From the IMG/VR virus record IMGVR_UViG_3300009104_000052, positions 1 to 37,628 of that record: a DNA stretch of 37,628 nucleotides; one strand, 5' to 3'. The position numbers and the translations under genes are program-made. Each line of letters opens with the position of its first letter. Position 1 is the first letter of the stretch. The notes under the pieces were generated by a model. That model ran no database searches, had not been told where the DNA came from, and saw nothing but the letters and a program-made list of their open reading frames with translations. Of the stretch, positions 10,058 through 18,502 are shown piece by piece. Source of the DNA: a virus.

Positions 10058-13000
10058 ATGGCTATAGGACTTAGAGGGGCAGTACAAGGAAGACAAGGCT
10101 CCAAGTTAAATCAAAATCATCCAGCAACAAAACGTATGATGACTTTGGTTAACTCTCTTAATGTAGGAGACATGGAAGAGCAAGCAGTAAATGAAGCCTT
10201 TAAAGAGGGTGAATCCATTTGGACTGATGTTGTCAATGAAAATGTATCACAGGAATCTCTGCCAGCAAGAGCATCTATTGGACAGGCTCAGGTTAATTAT
10301 CCTCCAGAGATGATAGAAACTTTGTTTCCTAATGAAGCAGCTGCTTATGGTTTAGAAACTCCTCCAGCTCTTCCACCAGAAGTGGAAGATGAAATGGCAT
10401 TAGATTTTGCTAGACTTAAAGGGGTAACTCTTTTAGATATGCTAAACAATCCAGCTCTTAGAGAGGAATATGCTAGATATCTTGGTCAAAGAACTAGGAC
10501 AATGGATAATGATAGATACTATTTATATGATGACCAAGGATATAGTGATGATAAAGAAGGTGTTAAATATAGTACAGAACGTGCACCTACTTTATATAGA
10601 ACGCCTACAAGATTAGAGCAGCTAGCTAGAGAAACGTATCCAGATTATACAAGTGCTCCTAAACTTGCTGAAGCTGCAAGAGGTGTAGAAGAAAATGTAA
10701 AGTATCGTCTTAAACAATATGGAGCAACAGAGGAAGAAGCTAATAGAATCTGGGAAGAAAACAAGAACTTCAATACTGAAGAAAATATTATTGCTGGTGC
10801 TTTAGGAAGTCTTGCTAATACAGCTACGACACTTGCTCATCAAGACGATCATCCTAGATTTATAGATGGATTAGAACAGATGGCAGAAAAGGTTTTCTAT
10901 TCTTTACGACAAACATTCTTAGGCAACGAACCTAGAATGAATCCACAAGCTATGGAAAGATTTGTAGATAGGGTTATAGAAAACAACCCTGATATTAATA
11001 GAATAAATGCAAGAGAATTTCTCTTCAAATATATGGCTAACTATGGAAGCATAGCGGAAATGAATCCGAATGCTGCAAGAGCTTATTCTGATTTCATGTT
11101 GTTATCAGTAATGGACTATGCAAAAAGAAAGTTAGTTCGTTATGAACAAAATAAAGAAGATGATGATGCTGGTGAATTAACTGCAGAACAAAGAGCCGAG
11201 ACAACGGAGCAAGCTGTTGCTAGAAATGAGCAAAAGCTTATGATGAATGTTGCTGATGACCGTGCTATAGGTGAAGTAATCCTAACTAATATGAGATGGG
11301 AAGGAGCTTCTGCAGAAGACCAAGCAATAGCAGGAGCCCTTGCAAAAGCTATAGTTGGAGATGCATTTAAATTTGAAGACGCATCCAAAGCAGATCCTGA
11401 TTTTAAATACATGGCTGATGAAAAATTATTTGAAGTAACAACTTCACCTAAACAATTACCAGATGGTACTTATGCAACACACCCAACAACAGGAAGAGTT
11501 CTAGAATATACTGGTGTAACTTTAACAGAAAGAGGTTTGGAAATTGCAAACAGACTTGAGCCTTTGATGGCTGCTGTAATGAAAAACTCAAGGAGAACAG
11601 TAAGATATAATAGAACGAATAGAAATAATGCTGTTGTTAGAAAATTAAAGAACAAACAAACTGCTGAAGGTAAAGATGTAGATATAGGCGATACTAGTGA
11701 GATGGATGAGATGCTTACTGTTGCTAGAAATACACCAGTAACAATCAATCCTCTTATGGCTGAGTTTATTAAAGTAATTGCAGCAGAGCTAAAGAAGTTT
11801 AGTACAGAGTTTGGAAGAAGATTAGACTCACAGGAAGCTCTTACAGCTTATCAACAAACTTTAATGAGTTTGCTTGATGGTCCTGCCTTTCAAAATATGA
11901 AAGGAGATGGTGAAGGTAATGTAGGTATATATGGTTTTCGTCCCGGTAAGGTTTATTCTAGAAATAGACAAGGAGAGATAGAGCTTGATGAAGCTGGAGA
12001 AAGAGTAAGTTTTCAAGACTTTAGTGATGGTATTAAAGACAATAGTTTTAATGATGCTGTTCAATTTATAACAGATAATGCAGGTGTAGAGTTTTTCTAT
12101 GATTATTTCTTTGGATTAAATACTAGACTTAATGTTTCTCAAACCGTTGGAAATTATCAAGGTAGTAAGTTAATCAGGTCTACGATAAGTTCATTTGAAC
12201 CTCATGCTTATAAGTTAAATGACCCTATAGAAGTTATATCTTTGAAGGCTGGAATCATGAAACGATTTAGCTTTGATAAAATGGATTTACTTACAGCTGC
12301 TGATATGTTTGATGCTCAAGTTGCTGAATGGTCCCAAGCAGATGCAAGACGAATGATAGAAATTGCTGCAGAACATGAAGGCTGGGGATCTATTGCTTCA
12401 ATGCTAGAAGCAGTTGCATTTAATACAGAATTACAAAACCCTAATAGCAAGGGCGTTTATACAACTGGTTTCTACACAGAGATTGATGGTTTAACTAATG
12501 GTATGGCTCACTCTTCAGTTCAAGCTGGAGATTTAAAGACTGGGTGGGCTGCCAATTTATTTGATCCTAAGACGCATGCACATTGGGCTAAAAATTATGA
12601 TGAGCTTGAAAGACTTGTAAGAGAAGGTGAGTTTGATGGTTTAGATCCGGGACAAAGAGCTGAACTTGCTATTTATTTAGATGCTTATAATCAAGTCAAT
12701 GATCGTATGAAGAATATGATGAGACGCTTATGGGGCAAGGGTGACCTTAAACCTGTAGATATATATGATGTGGGATTGCCGGGATTAATAGAAACTTCTG
12801 CTAGTGAAGCAGCTAAGACTATAATGAATAGAGCTCATGGAGCTTCTGGTGATGGCAAGGGATTCGGAAGTGTCAAGTTTAAAGATGCTTTGAAAATCTT
12901 AAGAGACTTTGACTCTCCGCTTGGAAGGAAGTTTATTAAAAAACCTGTGATGATTTTTGGATATGGTGCAGGTGCAGCAAGGATTGGTGAAGCTGTTCGT

Positions 13001-14146
13001 AATTTTGTTGATGAATTATTTATGACTAAAGAAGGCATAGAAATGCGTCAAGCAATGGTAGATAATGGAATTGATATTGATAAACATTTTATTGATCCAT
13101 TAGGAATAATTGCAGCTGAAGCTGTAAACCAACAGTTCGCAGCGATTAAAGACTTTGCTTCCACTCTTTCTGCAACAGCAACTGAGGCTGCTAGCCAAGG
13201 ATTTGCTTTACGAATACCTACATTGGCTGGATACTTTATTAACCTAGGTGGAATAGAATATGAGGTAGACAGAGCTAAAGGTAGAACCGTTAACTTTCAA
13301 TACTTTCCGGGAAGAGCTGCTGCTGCAGCAAACAGAAGGAAAGGAAAGGGTGGTAAGAAAGGCATGGCTAGAACAACTTCTGGTGTAATGAAAGCAACTT
13401 TCAATCCTTTCTTTGGTCCTCAAGGTTTCTTAAAAGCTGCAACACAAATAACTGTAATGCTTAATCATGCGAATGATAATATAAATATGAACAGGCATTT
13501 GGTTAATGTCCATAAAAGGAAACTTACCGATAAAGGTATAACAAGTTATGAAGCTTGGCTTGCCCAATTAGAAAATCCAAACAATGCTATAGGCAAACGT
13601 AATGGAAACACAGCCCTACATATATTTGATGGCTTACTTGTCCAACCATTTGAAGCAGAGATGCATGCGAATGAACTTAATAAAGTATTTTTGCAAATGA
13701 TGAAGGCACAAAAAGGTCATACAAGTTTTGTTGAAGATGCTCTTACCTTTGAGTTAAGTAACTCTGGTGAGAGAATTGCTGAAAGAATTCCTAGAAGGCT
13801 TGGTAAAAAGAAATGGAGTCAGTATAGTAAGATAAAACAATCAGATATGATATGGAAAAGACTTCTTACTGATGAAGGCATGGCATTACATAAGTCTAGA
13901 CAGCCAGCTGTTAGCACCTGGCATCCAGATTTTGATGAGTTTGCATTTGATTGGGATAATCCAGTGGCTGGTGAGATTAGAAATTCATTACGTCACTTTG
14001 ATACTGAAAGACAGAAGATGGCTAACACTGTTAAACATGTCCATCAATTCTTTTGGGGCACTCGTCCTCTCAGCCAGCAGATATCTAATGCTGATAAGAA
14101 GCGTGTCAATAAACATGTCCAACCTAAAAAGAAGATAGCAGCGTAA
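10058..14146 (+). CDS. Single-subunit RNA polymerase in the virion operon (N4 vRNAP-type)
   Basis: 1362 residues, last gene of the virion operon. All family motifs are in order: a DxxGR-like stretch FFGLNTRLN (R690) followed by NYQGSKLIR (T7 has NPQGNDMTK); motif A TEIDGLTNGMAHSS (D810); motif B GRKFIKKPVMIFGYGAG (R957, K961, Y969), with the same R-x3-K-x7-Y spacing as T7 R627/K631/Y639; motif C LHIFDGLLVQP (D1191). Motif C has Phe where T7 has His811. The A-to-C distance (381 residues) is nearer N4 virion RNAP (D559 to D951 in its mini form) than T7 (275). About 650 residues precede the catalytic part and match nothing I know. Place in the late operon beside ejection proteins suggests it is packaged and injected to transcribe early genes, as gp50 is in N4. 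Packaging is inferred. Ribosome site AAAGGAGTTATAAATG. Confidence 0.85.
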   Translation: MAIGLRGAVQGRQGSKLNQNHPATKRMMTLVNSLNVGDMEEQAVNEAFKEGESIWTDVVNENVSQESLPARASIGQAQVNYPPEMIETLFPNEAAAYGLETPPALPPEVEDEMALDFARLKGVTLLDMLNNPALREEYARYLGQRTRTMDNDRYYLYDDQGYSDDKEGVKYSTERAPTLYRTPTRLEQLARETYPDYTSAPKLAEAARGVEENVKYRLKQYGATEEEANRIWEENKNFNTEENIIAGALGSLANTATTLAHQDDHPRFIDGLEQMAEKVFYSLRQTFLGNEPRMNPQAMERFVDRVIENNPDINRINAREFLFKYMANYGSIAEMNPNAARAYSDFMLLSVMDYAKRKLVRYEQNKEDDDAGELTAEQRAETTEQAVARNEQKLMMNVADDRAIGEVILTNMRWEGASAEDQAIAGALAKAIVGDAFKFEDASKADPDFKYMADEKLFEVTTSPKQLPDGTYATHPTTGRVLEYTGVTLTERGLEIANRLEPLMAAVMKNSRRTVRYNRTNRNNAVVRKLKNKQTAEGKDVDIGDTSEMDEMLTVARNTPVTINPLMAEFIKVIAAELKKFSTEFGRRLDSQEALTAYQQTLMSLLDGPAFQNMKGDGEGNVGIYGFRPGKVYSRNRQGEIELDEAGERVSFQDFSDGIKDNSFNDAVQFITDNAGVEFFYDYFFGLNTRLNVSQTVGNYQGSKLIRSTISSFEPHAYKLNDPIEVISLKAGIMKRFSFDKMDLLTAADMFDAQVAEWSQADARRMIEIAAEHEGWGSIASMLEAVAFNTELQNPNSKGVYTTGFYTEIDGLTNGMAHSSVQAGDLKTGWAANLFDPKTHAHWAKNYDELERLVREGEFDGLDPGQRAELAIYLDAYNQVNDRMKNMMRRLWGKGDLKPVDIYDVGLPGLIETSASEAAKTIMNRAHGASGDGKGFGSVKFKDALKILRDFDSPLGRKFIKKPVMIFGYGAGAARIGEAVRNFVDELFMTKEGIEMRQAMVDNGIDIDKHFIDPLGIIAAEAVNQQFAAIKDFASTLSATATEAASQGFALRIPTLAGYFINLGGIEYEVDRAKGRTVNFQYFPGRAAAAANRRKGKGGKKGMARTTSGVMKATFNPFFGPQGFLKAATQITVMLNHANDNINMNRHLVNVHKRKLTDKGITSYEAWLAQLENPNNAIGKRNGNTALHIFDGLLVQPFEAEMHANELNKVFLQMMKAQKGHTSFVEDALTFELSNSGERIAERIPRRLGKKKWSQYSKIKQSDMIWKRLLTDEGMALHKSRQPAVSTWHPDFDEFAFDWDNPVAGEIRNSLRHFDTERQKMANTVKHVHQFFWGTRPLSQQISNADKKRVNKHVQPKKKIAA

Positions 14147-14148
14147 AC

Positions 14149-14195
14149 AAAAAAACCCCAACAGAATTCTTTATGAAATCTGTTGGGGTTTTTTT
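14149..14195. terminator. Two-way intrinsic terminator between convergent operons
   Basis: A 17-bp perfect stem (7 A, then ccccaacaga; mirror at 14179-14195) with a 13-nt loop and T-runs in both directions. It ends the rightward virion operon and the leftward replication operon, and overlaps the stop codon of the 14194-14484 gene. Confidence 0.95.
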
Positions 14196-14484
14196 AATAG
14201 CCTCTCTTTTGTTTTACTTCTCTTAATAAATTTCTTGCTTCTTGTCTTCCTTTATTTGCTACTTTCTTAGAATAGGCAGTTGCTTCTTGTTCTGATCTGC
14301 CTCGTTTTATTGCTTGAGTATATTCTAACTCAAGATTTTTTTCATAAGTATCATTGATTAACCAAGTATTAATCTCTGGAGTATTAGCTAAAGCTTCTGG
14401 AACTCCAAATAATTCTACGTATTCTCGATCCTTTACTCCATCTATAGCCATTATATTGTGATCTAACTTTTCTTTCTTTGCCAT
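14194..14484 (-). CDS. Hypothetical 96-residue protein
   Basis: Charged, mostly helical, no Cys or membrane segment. The centre 'EYTQAIKRGRSEQEATAYSKKVANKGRQ' looks like a short basic helical pair. Last gene of the leftward replication operon; its stop lies in the two-way terminator. Ribosome site AGGACATTAACATG. Function unknown. Confidence 0.7.
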   Translation of the reverse strand: MAKKEKLDHNIMAIDGVKDREYVELFGVPEALANTPEINTWLINDTYEKNLELEYTQAIKRGRSEQEATAYSKKVANKGRQEARNLLREVKQKRGY

Positions 14485-14485
14485 G

Positions 14486-14671
14486 TTAATGTCCTGTTAG
14501 TATGGTTGATTTAGCAGTCTCTTCGTTTTCATCGTCTTCAAGGTAATCAATTAATGCTTTTAAAAAATTTCTATTCTCATCCATTGGATATACCATTTCA
14601 ATAACTTCTGTTCTCTTTGCCTTTGAGTCATCATCTATGATAGTAAAGGTTGCTTTAACCATGGTTTGCAT
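14486..14671 (-). CDS. Hypothetical 61-residue acidic protein
   Basis: Small protein with a beta-rich first half (MVKATFTIIDDDSKAKRTEVI) and an acidic helix (ALIDYLEDDENEE). The first ATG is chosen because CAGGAGACTCAC precedes it at ideal spacing. It overlaps the upstream gene by 17 bp, suggesting coupled translation. Function unknown. Confidence 0.65.
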   Translation of the reverse strand: MQTMVKATFTIIDDDSKAKRTEVIEMVYPMDENRNFLKALIDYLEDDENEETAKSTILTGH

Positions 14672-14849
14672 GTGAGTCTCCTGATACCATGTTGTATCCT
14701 AAGATAGCCATGCTTTTAATTAAACTACGTAGAGCATCTTCTGCTGCAACTTTTATTTCATCTGAAACAGAGTCTTGCTCTAGTACGTGTATACAAGTAT
14801 TAGTCATATCGACTAATGAGTATGCTTTGTTATGCTGTTCTTCAGTCAT
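14655..14849 (-). CDS. Hypothetical 64-residue helical protein
   Basis: MTEEQHNKAYSLVDMTNTCI... is amphipathic helical with no known motif. Ribosome site AAAAGGAAATTATAATG. It sits in the chain of short overlapping genes at the end of the replication operon. Function unknown. Confidence 0.65.
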   Translation of the reverse strand: MTEEQHNKAYSLVDMTNTCIHVLEQDSVSDEIKVAAEDALRSLIKSMAILGYNMVSGDSHANHG

Positions 14850-14861
14850 TATAATTTCCTT

Positions 14862-14996
14862 TTATTTTCTCCAGTCGTTTCTCCAAAGCGGTCTGGATTT
14901 TTTATTTAATTTTCTGTAAAGTTCGGCAGTCTTATCTTTCTTGATAAGACCACCGGGTTCTTTGTGTTTTTCTTTACGAGCTTTATGCTCCACCAC
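14862..14996 (-). CDS. Small basic protein (GTG start), 44 residues
   Basis: Reading from a GTG at 14996 (a second GTG follows at once) gives a Lys/Arg-rich peptide (KARKEKHKEPGGLIKKDKTA...) ending RPLWRNDWRK. It overlaps the end of the upstream membrane peptide by 14 bp and stops 12 bp before the next ATG, filling the gap exactly. The start codon is uncertain because no strong ribosome site is present; coupling to the upstream gene is likely. Function unknown. Confidence 0.5.
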   Translation of the reverse strand: MVEHKARKEKHKEPGGLIKKDKTAELYRKLNKKSRPLWRNDWRK

Positions 14997-15096
14997 CAAT
15001 CCATCCAAAGAGTAATGCCAGTACGACAATACCTAAAAAGATAGTTAATGATTTATTTTCTAACACTTTTTTTGCTAGGTCTGTTAATTGTTCCAT
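14983..15096 (-). CDS. One-helix membrane peptide, 37 residues
   Basis: MEQLTDLAKKVLENK followed by a membrane helix (SLTIFLGIVVLALLFGWIG). Ribosome site GTAGGAGATATACATG. It directly follows a two-helix membrane protein in the same operon; the pair could be lysis or envelope proteins, but no lysozyme is near. Function unknown. Confidence 0.65.
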   Translation of the reverse strand: MEQLTDLAKKVLENKSLTIFLGIVVLALLFGWIGGGA

Positions 15097-15105
15097 GTAT
15101 ATCTC

Positions 15106-15348
15106 CTACTTAGATAGTTCATTTGTTATATCTTTATCTAGTAGTTTCCAGATAATACCAGCTGCAATTAAGCCTGCCAAGCCTGCGTTACCAAGCGTCC
15201 AAACTATATTCAGTATAGAGCTAATAACGTCCCCAGTTAGGAACGCCACTTTGTTACCGAAAATAATTTGAAGCACGATACTCAAACTAATTAGTTTGAT
15301 GCCGACATCTATCGCAGCGTCAGCAGCATTCTTTATTTTTTCTAACAT
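15106..15348 (-). CDS. Small membrane protein, holin-like
   Basis: 80 residues from the ATG at 15348, chosen over an upstream ATG at 15363 because GAAAGGAG lies 5-7 nt before it. Residues about 14-35 (AIDVGIKLISLSIVLQIIFG) and 45-70 (ILNIVWTLGNAGLAGLIAAGIIW) are membrane segments, with a charged C-terminus (KLLDKDITNELSK). Size and topology fit a class II holin, but the absence of an endolysin nearby leaves the role open. Confidence 0.55.
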   Translation of the reverse strand: MLEKIKNAADAAIDVGIKLISLSIVLQIIFGNKVAFLTGDVISSILNIVWTLGNAGLAGLIAAGIIWKLLDKDITNELSK

Positions 15349-15359
15349 ATATACTCCTT

Positions 15360-15761
15360 TCATTTTGTTTTAATGTTGTGTTTCTTCATGTAGTTTATAA
15401 GACCTTGAGCTACTTCAGGGCTTCCTTTCAAATAACCTTCTGCTGAATTACACCAAAGACATAACAAACCTCTTACTTTGTTTGTTTCATGACAGTGGTC
15501 AACAAAAAGTTTATGATCGTCATCCAGTCCATAGTTGCAAGCTTCATTTGCACATGTCCCACCTTGTTTTTTCAGTAGTTCATTATACTCTTCAAGTGTC
15601 ATGCCATACTCATGTTTTAAATGTACGGCAGGTCGCATCTCTTTTTTGCAGGCGGAACATCTTCTGTCTCTACCAAGTTTAGAATTTGCTTTATTGTGAA
15701 ATTCATCTTCATCTTTTACTTCACCACAAATTGTACACCTGATTTTAAGTACATTGGACAT
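15360..15761 (-). CDS. Endonuclease VII-type HNH nuclease
   Basis: 133 residues. An N-terminal zinc knuckle (CTICGEV...CSACKKE) is followed by YGMTLEEYNELLKKQGGTC, then the catalytic FVDHCHETNKVRGLLCLWCN. This matches the recombination endonuclease VII family (T4 gp49-like): DHCH is the His/metal motif and the last Asn belongs to the beta-beta-alpha metal fold, with paired Cys binding zinc. Inferred role: resolving branched replicating DNA before packaging, or a free-standing homing-type nuclease. The start at 15761 has AAAGGAGACGAC before it; the longer in-frame start at 15803 overlaps nrdJ and lacks a good site. Confidence 0.85.
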   Translation of the reverse strand: MSNVLKIRCTICGEVKDEDEFHNKANSKLGRDRRCSACKKEMRPAVHLKHEYGMTLEEYNELLKKQGGTCANEACNYGLDDDHKLFVDHCHETNKVRGLLCLWCNSAEGYLKGSPEVAQGLINYMKKHNIKTK

Positions 15762-15799
15762 GTCGTCTCCTTTCCAGAGTTTACGCATTAAGCTTACTC

Positions 15800-17761
15800 T
15801 CATTCTTGGTCGTTATCCTCTTCCACTAGGTCAACTAACTCGCATACACTGCCCGTACAGGCTAGTGATTTATTACCTACTGTTGTATCTTCCAGTTCAT
15901 ACTTACTTATTAAGTCCCAGTTAACTGACTTAGGCATCTTCTTAACTAATGCTAAGTAATCTGCTTTAGTACAATCTTCATAAGGAGCTTGTTGGTACGA
16001 GTGGTCTGAATGCGGTAGGAAACTTACACCTGATACCTCATCGAAGTGTTTGTATACCCACGCACCTACCTCCATCCATTCATGTTCTTTGACGGAGACA
16101 GTAACACTAGGTTTATGTTCGCAGTAATACCTTTGATATGTGAGCCACAATTCAAGTTGTTCGATAGCATTTCTATCATTCCTTAGCACCGCATCTTTGG
16201 GTGCTTTCATAGGAAATGTAAAGACTTTGACGCTGTTTGGTTTCATTACGTCATCTTCACATGGTATACCTTGGTCTTCCATAAGCTGAGCAATTGGATC
16301 TTTTGAATCTGCTCTAACCCTACGGAAGTAGTAGTCATTGTGTCTGGTGTGGATACCAGACGCTGAGTCTACTAGTTGACTAACTGTACCACTAGGTTTA
16401 ATAGCAGTGGTTGCAGTAGCCTGACTGATTCCAAGTTTCTCTGACCAGCCTTTATTTGTTTCAACAGATTTCTTTTTAAGGTCTATAAGGAAGTCGGGTA
16501 AGTCTTTCTTTCCATAGTATCCTCTATCTTTAGTGCCATTCATGAATGAATTATCCATGATGCCAGTTAGGGACACGCCTAATAGTGCCTCTTCTTCTGT
16601 ATTCTTAACCCACTTGGGTCTTAATCTTCTAATATTGGTAAGAGATGCTTGGAATGTACCAAGTATTGTAGCCATCTTTACCTTGTGCATTATTTCTTTC
16701 TGTGTATCTTCAGCTCTGACTACAACTTCAGTAAGATTACAGAACTGACCATCCCTTAAAATGATTTCGCTGCAAGGGTTGCATCCAAAATGATGTTCAG
16801 GATCACGTCTGCCTATAGATTTAACTTGTTGTATCGCAGCTTGTCTATTAAAGATGCCACGTTCACCAGACTTAGACTCATAAAGTGCAGTCCATTCTTT
16901 CATAAAGATACTCATATCTGGTTTTTCTGTATAGCATACACTGTTATTACTGAGTGCCATCTCGGGTGTATCACTCCACCACTGACCAGATTTAGCACTT
17001 CTCATGCGTTCATCTGTCAAATTACTTAGTGAAATCAATGCACTACGTCTAACACCACCGACAACAACAACCTCTGCTACTTTACACATCATGCGGTGAC
17101 ATTCATAACTTGTTAGTCTCCTGCCTACAGCATCTTTAAAGATGTTAGTAGCAAAATGAAACAAATCTACTAATGGTTCTGGTCCACTGGCTCTACCACC
17201 AAAAGTTTTTAGTCTTGAACCTTTCTTTCTTATTCTAGAGAAGTCCCAATTAGGACTCTCGCCATCATATAGATATGTAATGAGCTTTCTAAAAGCTGAT
17301 TGCCAGCCTTCTTTAGAATCTTGTACTACAATTACATCGTCAACATCCAGTATTTCTTCTGGTATTTCTGGTAGTTTGTTAATGTGTTGACGTTCAACAC
17401 TAAAGCCTACACCAGTGCCATGCATAAGAATATATAAACATTCATCGAATGCTTTTGGATGATCCACACTTAGATATGCACAGTTGTATCCTGCTATATT
17501 GTTTTTGGCAAGAGCTGGACCAGCTGTCATTAACGCCCTCATGCTTGGCATTATTTGTAATGTAAGGACTGCATGTTCAAGTCTTCTTCTAGTTGTGGTA
17601 TCTAATTCGTAATCTGTATTTTCTTTAAGGTGCTCTGCCATAAAGTCAAAGTACCTAGCTACAGTTTCTTCCCATGTTTCTCTTCGTTTCTTTTCTGGTA
17701 ACCATCTAGCATAGCGACTAAGTGCTATGAAATTTTGGTAATCGTTTGGTAATTTATTCAT
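15800..17761 (-). CDS. nrdJ: B12-dependent (class II) ribonucleoside triphosphate reductase
   Basis: 653 residues, monomeric Lactobacillus RTPR/NrdJ type. It reduces ribonucleotides to deoxyribonucleotides using adenosylcobalamin as radical source. Visible residues: C94 and C341 (NCAYLS; FCNLTEV) as the redox pair, and N328-P-C330-S-E332 with the thiyl-radical Cys and catalytic Asn/Glu. At the C-terminus, C635 and C640 (CTGSVC) are the thioredoxin-facing dithiol. Shorter than the 739-residue Lactobacillus enzyme. Such genes are common in marine phages, where they supply DNA precursors without oxygen-dependent chemistry; the host must have or take up B12. It overlaps the upstream 41-residue gene by 8 bp. 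Confidence 0.95.
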   Translation of the reverse strand: MNKLPNDYQNFIALSRYARWLPEKKRRETWEETVARYFDFMAEHLKENTDYELDTTTRRRLEHAVLTLQIMPSMRALMTAGPALAKNNIAGYNCAYLSVDHPKAFDECLYILMHGTGVGFSVERQHINKLPEIPEEILDVDDVIVVQDSKEGWQSAFRKLITYLYDGESPNWDFSRIRKKGSRLKTFGGRASGPEPLVDLFHFATNIFKDAVGRRLTSYECHRMMCKVAEVVVVGGVRRSALISLSNLTDERMRSAKSGQWWSDTPEMALSNNSVCYTEKPDMSIFMKEWTALYESKSGERGIFNRQAAIQQVKSIGRRDPEHHFGCNPCSEIILRDGQFCNLTEVVVRAEDTQKEIMHKVKMATILGTFQASLTNIRRLRPKWVKNTEEEALLGVSLTGIMDNSFMNGTKDRGYYGKKDLPDFLIDLKKKSVETNKGWSEKLGISQATATTAIKPSGTVSQLVDSASGIHTRHNDYYFRRVRADSKDPIAQLMEDQGIPCEDDVMKPNSVKVFTFPMKAPKDAVLRNDRNAIEQLELWLTYQRYYCEHKPSVTVSVKEHEWMEVGAWVYKHFDEVSGVSFLPHSDHSYQQAPYEDCTKADYLALVKKMPKSVNWDLISKYELEDTTVGNKSLACTGSVCELVDLVEEDNDQE

Positions 17762-17879
17762 ATTTAATTCCTTCTTTTTTTAATTGTTTTTTCTTATCCT
17801 TGAAAATTTTAGTACTCCATATTTTATTATGTCTTACAGAGTACTTAAGTTTATTAATGATAGGATGTTTTTTTTTCAT
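17754..17879 (-). CDS. Very basic 41-residue protein
   Basis: MKKKHPIINKLKYSVRHNKIWSTK... is about one-third Lys/Arg. It has a near-perfect ribosome site (GGAGGATAAATG) and its end overlaps the nrdJ start by 8 bp, so translation of nrdJ is probably coupled to it. Function unknown; the charge suggests nucleic-acid contact. Confidence 0.65.
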   Translation of the reverse strand: MKKKHPIINKLKYSVRHNKIWSTKIFKDKKKQLKKEGIKYE

Positions 17880-18083
17880 TTATCCTCCATTAATTTTTAT
17901 TTCAATATCCTCGTTGCCATTATTGTCAACAGTTATTTTGTATTTTAATTCACCTGAGTTATGCATACATATTGCATCTGTCATACCCTCAGCGTATTGT
18001 CTTTTTCCATATTGTTTATAGGAATAATATATTCCTGTGGCTAATAAAGCCCATAAAGCTATATATAAATTGTCTACTATCAT
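17880..18083 (-). CDS. Small N-terminally anchored membrane protein
   Basis: 67 residues: a membrane helix (IVDNLYIALWALLATGIYYSY) at the start, then a hydrophilic tail ending DIEIKINGG. Overlaps rusA by 4 bp (ATGA); its stop codon lies inside the ribosome site of the next gene. Function unknown. Confidence 0.65.
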   Translation of the reverse strand: MIVDNLYIALWALLATGIYYSYKQYGKRQYAEGMTDAICMHNSGELKYKITVDNNGNEDIEIKINGG

Positions 18084-18502
18084 TCTATCTCCCTTAAAAT
18101 TATTTTTATTTTTCCTGTTTCAGCCCAGATTTTCTGAGACTTTTGGGATACTATTTGTCTATCATCTTTAAAATATATACCATTTAGAGAATCTAGTATT
18201 GCTTTCTCATAATTATCGAGATCAGCATTATTGTCACAGAATTGTCCATTTTTCAACGATTTCTTTTTCTTGGACCATGACCTTGCCATAGGTATAAAGA
18301 ACGTCATATCGGCAAATATGAGCCTGTCAAGCCATATTACAGTGTTCATTAGGTTCTGTCTGTCTTCATGTGAGGTTTTTTCTTTCATTTCCTCTTTGAA
18401 TTTATTATATCTTTTTCCATAGTAAGTTCCCCACCTCGTCACCCGTGGGCGAGAGGCAGGAATAGGATTGATATTATAAGTTAGACAGATTTCATTGTTC
18501 AT
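18080..18502 (-). CDS. rusA: RusA-family Holliday junction resolvase
   Basis: 140 residues, close to E. coli RusA (120). The signature is present: an N-terminal NPIPASRPRVT strand, a Lys-rich 'SKKKKSLKNGQFCDNNADLDNYEKAILDSLNG' region with the D-x-D-N catalytic cluster, then IYFKDDRQIV. RusA enzymes cut four-way junctions with dimeric symmetry. It overlaps the exonuclease gene upstream by 4 bp, forming a recombination pair; the window also has an endonuclease VII. Confidence 0.9.
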   Translation of the reverse strand: MNNEICLTYNINPIPASRPRVTRWGTYYGKRYNKFKEEMKEKTSHEDRQNLMNTVIWLDRLIFADMTFFIPMARSWSKKKKSLKNGQFCDNNADLDNYEKAILDSLNGIYFKDDRQIVSQKSQKIWAETGKIKIILREIE

